From JBOGNO01 sp050747245 (lineage in GTDB: Bacteria > Acidobacteriota > Terriglobia > Acidiferrales > UBA7541), in the NCBI GenBank assembly GCA_050747245.1, contig JBOGNO010000003.1:186001-250000 (forward strand): a stretch of DNA of 64,000 nt, read 5' to 3'. The notes under the pieces were generated by a model. It saw only the letters and a list, made by a program, of their open reading frames with translations. It searched no databases and was not told where the DNA came from. Every line of letters starts with the position of its first letter. Position 1 is the first letter of the stretch. The translations under genes and the position numbers were made by a program. Positions 59,620-64,000 of this stretch are shown in pieces.

Positions 59620-60117
59620 TCACTCAGAATGAGACTTTGGCGCGCGATAAAAACCCGCCGCAATCCCAGCCAGAGACAGGATGACGAGTGCCGCGCCTGC
59701 GGCGGCAATCGCTTTCGGAGCTAGGCCGTGGTTCCATGTCTCTAGCAAAACGCCAAAAGGAAAAATAACCGAGCCAGCAAAAAGTGCCAGCGCGAGCAAA
59801 TATTGACTGCGTTCACCGAACTCCACGCGGTCAAACGCGATTCCAAGAATGATCATCAGCATCCCAAGAGCAATCCAGTGCCCGTGCGCGTCCACTTGCC
59901 GGACATAGACGTAATTTGACGCAGCGTAAACGTCAAGCGCCGCGCGCGACTCGGGCATATTGCGTTCTGCGGCGCGCATGAACGATCCGGCCAGCGCTCC
60001 GCCAATTTGATCGAGTGTTTGGTGCTCGGTGAAAACAGCGTAGTAGAGGCCATAGCCCATGCCCCAGATGCAGAGAGCCAGGCCGCCCAGGATGAACAGT
60101 TTTCGAGCGCGGCTCAT
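59620..60117 (-). CDS. Membrane protein with one HxH domain
   Basis: 165 residues from the ATG at 60117, overlapping the preceding gene by four bases. Four membrane segments are predicted by eye. The motif DAHGHWIALGMLMIILGIAF, then GERSQYLLALALFAGSVI and FGVLLETWNHG, repeats a unit found twice in the upstream gene. The paired histidines at the start of a membrane helix recall heme-binding segments of heme-copper oxidase-like proteins, but the resemblance is only to the HxH-x-x-x-x-G pattern. No family name is assigned. Confidence 0.7.
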   Translation of the reverse strand: MSRARKLFILGGLALCIWGMGYGLYYAVFTEHQTLDQIGGALAGSFMRAAERNMPESRAALDVYAASNYVYVRQVDAHGHWIALGMLMIILGIAFDRVEFGERSQYLLALALFAGSVIFPFGVLLETWNHGLAPKAIAAAGAALVILSLAGIAAGFYRAPKSHSE

Positions 60118-61235
60118 CTCGGCGCTCCCGCAGCGTCGAGTTTGCCCGTATAGCGGAACACTCCCGCCATCATCCCGAGTAGCGCAATCACCACGAGCAA
60201 GCCTCCGATATCGGCGAGCCCGCCCGCAACGAGTCCCAGTCGAAGCTCCAGCAACACGAACACGGGAAGCAGCAGCGAGCCCAACAGAAGCATTTTCACC
60301 CACGTGCGCTTCCAGCGTTCACTGAGAAAAACATACGGCTGAAAAAACGACAGCAGCATGGCCAGCAGCCCGAACTCGATAATGTGTGCGTGCGCGGCGA
60401 TTTTCACCGCCTTGTTAGCCTGCAGCGCGCCGTAAGATTGCACGGCCTGTTCCGCTTCCGGTTCATGGCCCGCGGCGGCTTCCGCGGTCATCACGGCAAG
60501 AAAGCTCCTATCCATCTTCTCGTGCGCGTAGAGGTCCGCCCCCGCGTAGTAAGCGCCATGAATAAAACCGAGCAGCACCAGAACCGTGCCTCCGGCAAGG
60601 AGCGCGCGTGCCGCCCAACTTCGATCGCGCAACAGCTCATCCGGCGCCAAATTTTTCTGCCTCTGGCGTAAATGCCGCGCAAGTCCCGCGAGCATCGTGA
60701 CAACGGCAATGAGCACCAGCAGTCCGCCAAAATCAGCGGCGACGCTCGCCCATCCGATCGCCGTGAACGGGCTGTACGCCAGGCCGACGTAGTGAATCAG
60801 GAACACTCCCACCGGAAGCAGCGCTGCGCCGAAGAGAAGCATCGCCGCAAAAATTTTCTTCGTGCGCTCGCTCAGAAGAATGTACGGCTCGAGCAGCGCC
60901 AAAATCAGCGCGAAATAGCCGAATGCGATCATGTGCGCGTGCGTGTCCACTTTCGTGCCGCGATTTTCGAGGAAGCCTCCCACGCGGCCAAATGCCGCGC
61001 CCGCCGCCGTTGCATCTCCCAAAAAAACCGAGCGCGTCGCCGCGAGCAGCGATTCGCCGATTCTTCCGGCGTTCGGGTGCAGCACGAATACTGCGAAGAT
61101 CTCGCCGAGCATCATTCCCGCCACGATGAGCGCGATCCCGCCGAAGACCAGCATGCGACGCGCCCCCATCGCGCGAAACCCGCCGCTCGCGGCCCTTGCG
61201 GCTGCCGATGGACTCGGGCTTTCGCTTGCCCTCAT
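60114..61235 (-). CDS. Membrane protein with tandem duplicated HxH domain
   Basis: 373 residues, about eight membrane segments in two similar halves. First half: DTHAHMIAFGYFALILALLE, then YILLSERTKKIF and AALLPVGVFLIHYVGL. Second half: AAHAHIIEFGLLAMLLSFFQ, then YVFLSERWKRTW and SLLLPVFVLLELRLGL. A third copy is in the next gene. Between the membrane segments are external loops of about 45 residues (with NAGRIGESLLAATRSVF in the first). The start is 31 bases after the LLM monooxygenase stop. Possibly a heme or quinone-binding membrane redox protein; I do not recognise the family. Confidence 0.75.
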   Translation of the reverse strand: MRASESPSPSAAARAASGGFRAMGARRMLVFGGIALIVAGMMLGEIFAVFVLHPNAGRIGESLLAATRSVFLGDATAAGAAFGRVGGFLENRGTKVDTHAHMIAFGYFALILALLEPYILLSERTKKIFAAMLLFGAALLPVGVFLIHYVGLAYSPFTAIGWASVAADFGGLLVLIAVVTMLAGLARHLRQRQKNLAPDELLRDRSWAARALLAGGTVLVLLGFIHGAYYAGADLYAHEKMDRSFLAVMTAEAAAGHEPEAEQAVQSYGALQANKAVKIAAHAHIIEFGLLAMLLSFFQPYVFLSERWKRTWVKMLLLGSLLLPVFVLLELRLGLVAGGLADIGGLLVVIALLGMMAGVFRYTGKLDAAGAPR

Positions 61236-61266
61236 GCGATCTCGCCTGTAAATGAACTCTGCGGAT

Positions 61267-62349
61267 TTACCGCGCGGCCGCCCCTGCCGAAGACTGGCGA
61301 AACGTCGGCATCACCCGCCGCGCGAAAATATCCTGCACCTTGATGGATTTCCAGTGTTCCATGCCGCCGAAATTCGAGACGATCGCCAGTTCCGCGATTC
61401 CGCCGCGCGCTTCGAGATTTTGAATTTGCCGGATGACTTTCTCCGGCGTGCCGATGAACCCGATTTCCTGCTCTACGATTTGCTCATACGTCAGTTTTGT
61501 AAGCGATTCTAGCGCGCCGCTGGCGTAGAACCCGTAGCCCTTGGCACGCAATTCGGCCTTTTTCGTTTCTTCCTGGAGCGATTCGACGGGCGAGGCGTTG
61601 AACGCTAAAAAATTGTGTAGCGCTTCTTCGACTTCGCGTCGAATCTGCTTCTCGTCGTCATCCAGATACACGGGGCGGATATAAACAATGTTGGGAGCAT
61701 GCCCGTGCTGCGCGCATGCTTTCTTGTAAATGTTGAGCGGCGCTTCGAGCACTCCCCACGGCAGCAGCGGCGGCACAAAAATTCCCCAGCCGCGCTCGCC
61801 CGCCATTTGATACGTGATGTCGCTCGTGCCTCCCGTAAAAAGCGGGGGATGCGGGTTCTGCAGCGGCTTTGGCACCACGGAGACGTCCTTTAGCTTGTAA
61901 AAATTCCCTTCGAATGAAAAACGATCCTGCGTCCACGCCCGCTGCAGGATCTCGATCGCGTCGTCATAGCGCGGCCGGCTCTCTTCCAGCGGAACATTCG
62001 AAGGCCCGTAGAGCCACGCGTGCCCGCGTCCCAGCCCGCATTCCAGCCGCCCGTTCGTTAGGATGTCTGCTTCGGCAATTTGTCCCGCCAGCCGCAGAGG
62101 ATTTTCCAGCGGCAGAGTGTGCAGCGCCACGCGGAAACGGATGCGCTGTGTGCGCTGCGCCGCCGCCGCGAACATCGCCAGCGGGTTCGCGGAAATGGAA
62201 AACTTCTGGAAGAAATGATGATCGATGCAGGAATACACGTCGAAGCCCGCCTGGTCGGCATGCTCGATTTGCTGGAGAATCTCGCGCGTCATCTGCGCAT
62301 GCGATTTCCCGGGCGGCGTTTGCATTTCCACGTAGATTCCAAAGCGCAT
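61267..62349 (-). CDS. LLM-class flavin-dependent monooxygenase
   Basis: 360 residues from the ATG at 62349, which has AAGGAA about 6 bases upstream; an ATG at 62364 is also possible. Luciferase-like barrel: MRFGIYVEMQTPPG, the helix FDVYSCIDHHFFQKFSISAN, LHTLPLENPLRLAGQIAEAD, NGRLECGLGRGHAW. This is the FMN-dependent luciferase-like branch, unlike the F420-type protein at 46,576. A flavin reductase gene lies 44 bases upstream on the same strand and would supply reduced FMN, making a two-component monooxygenase. Confidence 0.9.
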   Translation of the reverse strand: MRFGIYVEMQTPPGKSHAQMTREILQQIEHADQAGFDVYSCIDHHFFQKFSISANPLAMFAAAAQRTQRIRFRVALHTLPLENPLRLAGQIAEADILTNGRLECGLGRGHAWLYGPSNVPLEESRPRYDDAIEILQRAWTQDRFSFEGNFYKLKDVSVVPKPLQNPHPPLFTGGTSDITYQMAGERGWGIFVPPLLPWGVLEAPLNIYKKACAQHGHAPNIVYIRPVYLDDDEKQIRREVEEALHNFLAFNASPVESLQEETKKAELRAKGYGFYASGALESLTKLTYEQIVEQEIGFIGTPEKVIRQIQNLEARGGIAELAIVSNFGGMEHWKSIKVQDIFARRVMPTFRQSSAGAAAR

Positions 62350-62393
62350 GGCGTTTCCTTCCATCTTGCCGCGGGGCGAATAATCGCGGCAGC

Positions 62394-62894
62394 TTAGAAA
62401 TTCCCTTCAGGCAGTTTGCCGTAGCGGCCGCGATAAAAAAGCAGTGGCCGGCCGGCCACGCTGAAAATCTCTTCCACTTCCCCGACGAAAATCGTATGGT
62501 CGCCGGCGCGGTGCGCCGCGAAGAGCCGACACTCGAGTTGCATGAGGCTTCCCTCGAGCACGGGCGTGCCTTGCTCTGTCACACGGAAGCGCACGTTCAG
62601 GCGCTCCGCGTCTTCCCGGCTCTGTTCCGGTTTTGAGAAAAACTCCGCCAGGGCCTCCTGCTCTTCACCCAGCACGTTGACGCCGAATCGCCCGCGCTCC
62701 GGAATCAGCGTGTGCGTTTGCGCGGCGTGATCCACGCACACCAGCACCAGCGGAGGTTTGAGCGAAACGGAAGTAAACGAATTCGCGGTCATTCCGTGCA
62801 CGCGGCCCGGCTCTCGTTCGACGGTCACTACGGTCACTCCCGTGGCGAAGTGGCCGAGGGCCCTGCGGAATGCAGCTTGGCTCGGGGCGGTCAT
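62394..62894 (-). CDS. Flavin reductase family protein (two-component monooxygenase partner)
   Basis: 166 residues from the ATG at 62894, where the family sequence begins (MTAPSQAAFRRALGHFATGV); the open frame continues to 63104 and an ATG at 62924 is also possible. Flavin reductase-like domain: VTVVTVEREPGRVHGMTANS, FTSVSLKPPLVLVCVD, FGVNVLGEEQEALAEFFS and GDHTIFVGEVEEI. It reduces FMN with NAD(P)H for the adjacent luciferase-like monooxygenase. The TonB-dependent receptor gene ends 85 bases upstream on the same strand. Confidence 0.9.
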   Translation of the reverse strand: MTAPSQAAFRRALGHFATGVTVVTVEREPGRVHGMTANSFTSVSLKPPLVLVCVDHAAQTHTLIPERGRFGVNVLGEEQEALAEFFSKPEQSREDAERLNVRFRVTEQGTPVLEGSLMQLECRLFAAHRAGDHTIFVGEVEEIFSVAGRPLLFYRGRYGKLPEGNF

Positions 62895-62979
62895 GGGCGC
62901 GGCGTGCAAAATAGCGGACCGCATTCTCTTCCGCGATCCGGAAACCGCTCGCAGCAATCGCCGGCGCGTCGCGAAATTT

Positions 62980-64000
62980 TCAAAATGAGAAGCGCGCCAC
63001 GAACTGTAGCTGCCGCGGATTGAATACCGCGCGGGGCGTGCCGAAAAGCGAGCTCGGCGAGCCATCCTTGAATAGCTTTGTCGCGCCGAAGCAGCCGGGC
63101 GCATTCGGATCGGAATTGCAGAAGTCCGCCGCGAAATATACCGTGTTGAAGAATCTCACGTTCACAGTGTTCAGTAGGTTGAACGCTTCCGCGTCGAGCG
63201 TGAGGTTCAGCCTTTCCGTCAGCGGAAACATCCGCCCCACACGCATGTCGACAGTCTGTAGTGAGCCGCCATCAAACGTGTTGCGGCCTTCCGCTCCCAC
63301 GCGGTCGTTGTTGCCGAAAACGTCTCCGTTCACGTCCGACCCCGCGAAAATTGTGAAGTGCTGCGGCGATTGCAGCGTCACGATCGTCGAAAACTCCGAA
63401 TTCCTTAACAGGATGTTCCAGTTCGAGGGCGTGTTGTACACCAAGTTCCCCACGAAGCGGTGGCGGATGTCGTCCGACGACAGCGCGTGTTCCGCGCTTA
63501 TATTGCCGCTATCCTGCGGGATCAGCACGAAGCTCGGGTTCGGCCCGTCATCGAAAGTCTTGGAGAACGTGTAGCTGAAGCCCGCCGAAAAATGGTGGCT
63601 CAGCCGCTTGTTGAAGTTGACGAGCAACCCATCGAACTGCGAATTCCACCGTGAATCCGCCTCGAAGAACACGCCATACGCCCCGTCCGTAAAACCGGGA
63701 ATTCCGCCGTTTAGATTAGTGGGGTAGAAAAGCCCGCACGGGCCTCCTTTCGTGAACCCGGCTTTGTTCACATTCGAGAAATAAATATTCTTGCATGCAG
63801 AATGACCCTTCGAGTCGAACACCTGCACTTGTCCGGAAGGCGTGGGTTGGTTGATGTCAAAAAAGCTGCCGAGATGTACGCCCTTGATGTGCATGAACGT
63901 CAAACCCAATGTCGAATCGGCAAATGGCTGAAATTCCACACCCAGGCTGGCCTGCACACCGTAGGGGTTGTTGTGTAATTTGTTGAACCTTACGATCGTG
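62980..64000 (-). CDS. TonB-dependent receptor, C-terminal barrel (partial, runs off right edge)
   Basis: 340 codons in frame to the window end; the 5' part, including the plug domain, lies outside. The sequence is outer-membrane beta-barrel with alternating strands (FAGFSY-type segments such as HHFSAGFSYTFSKTFDDGPN; RFVGNLVYNTPSNWNILLRN; LTLDAEAFNLLNTVNVRFFN) and ends RQLQFVARFSF with a terminal Phe, the outer-membrane insertion signal. It matches the large CarboxypepD_reg/TonB receptors abundant in Acidobacteriota. It probably imports the substrate of the downstream monooxygenase genes, by position only. Confidence 0.88.
   Translation of the reverse strand, partial: TIVRFNKLHNNPYGVQASLGVEFQPFADSTLGLTFMHIKGVHLGSFFDINQPTPSGQVQVFDSKGHSACKNIYFSNVNKAGFTKGGPCGLFYPTNLNGGIPGFTDGAYGVFFEADSRWNSQFDGLLVNFNKRLSHHFSAGFSYTFSKTFDDGPNPSFVLIPQDSGNISAEHALSSDDIRHRFVGNLVYNTPSNWNILLRNSEFSTIVTLQSPQHFTIFAGSDVNGDVFGNNDRVGAEGRNTFDGGSLQTVDMRVGRMFPLTERLNLTLDAEAFNLLNTVNVRFFNTVYFAADFCNSDPNAPGCFGATKLFKDGSPSSLFGTPRAVFNPRQLQFVARFSF

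Noticed and set aside
46576..64000. Treating the island as an integrated mobile element
   Set aside because: No integrase, transposase, tRNA end or flanking repeat was seen; only the gene content is unusual.

Overview
The window looks like a chromosomal segment of a G+C-rich, Gram-negative, soil-type bacterium, most likely an Acidobacteriota member. The signs are an ADOP-type duplicated permease beside a Ser/Thr kinase with C-terminal repeats, an MglA-like GTPase, a tricorn-type S41 protease, a TonB-dependent receptor, PilZ and STAS proteins, and a CofE homologue implying coenzyme F420. The taxonomic assignment is inference. I saw no rRNA, tRNA, CRISPR array or insertion sequence.

Layout. 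1-2.4 kb: the edge of a bacterial microcompartment locus (BMC shell protein, class II aldolase with a targeting-peptide-like tail) behind a glutamate dehydrogenase. 2.6-7.5 kb: YvcK-like protein, TPR protein, MglA-like GTPase, a TonB-C protein, a STAS protein and a membrane diguanylate cyclase. 7.6-12.8 kb: a five-gene Mla-type lipid transport operon (STAS, permease, ATPase, MCE protein, lipoprotein) behind citrate synthase. 13-20 kb: SRPBCC protein, a structured non-coding stretch, ADOP permease divergent from a kinase-TPR protein. 20-25.4 kb: a YfiR-like protein, a 1,194-residue hybrid histidine kinase and a receiver-GGDEF protein with overlapping ends. 25.6-33.8 kb: a complete phosphate regulon, phoB-phoR-phoU-pstSCAB-phoU, with a four-unit Pho-box-like array before pstS. 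33.8-41.1 kb: STAS, a second hybrid kinase, two PilZ-type proteins and the tricorn protease. 41.2-45.1 kb: cofE, a FAH-family hydrolase, a homocitrate-synthase-like enzyme and a divergent tryptophan-dioxygenase-like protein.

46.6-64 kb is the most unusual part. A tight ten-gene minus-strand series (57,611 to 46,576) encodes a three-subunit xanthine-dehydrogenase-type hydroxylase with its CoxG-like helper, two ketopantoate-reductase-like proteins, two M24-fold proteins, an M20-fold protein and a luciferase-like oxidoreductase. Facing it are a MobA/MocA-like protein and a class V aminotransferase. Beyond lie membrane proteins carrying three copies of an HxH domain, a two-component flavin monooxygenase and an outer-membrane receptor. 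I read this as a catabolic island for an unidentified, probably nitrogen-containing, compound. Several of its hydrolases have substituted metal-ligand positions, so their chemistry may not be that of their families.

Start sites were often moved downstream of the longest open frame where a ribosome binding site, a stop-start overlap or the family N-terminus favoured it; the entries say so.
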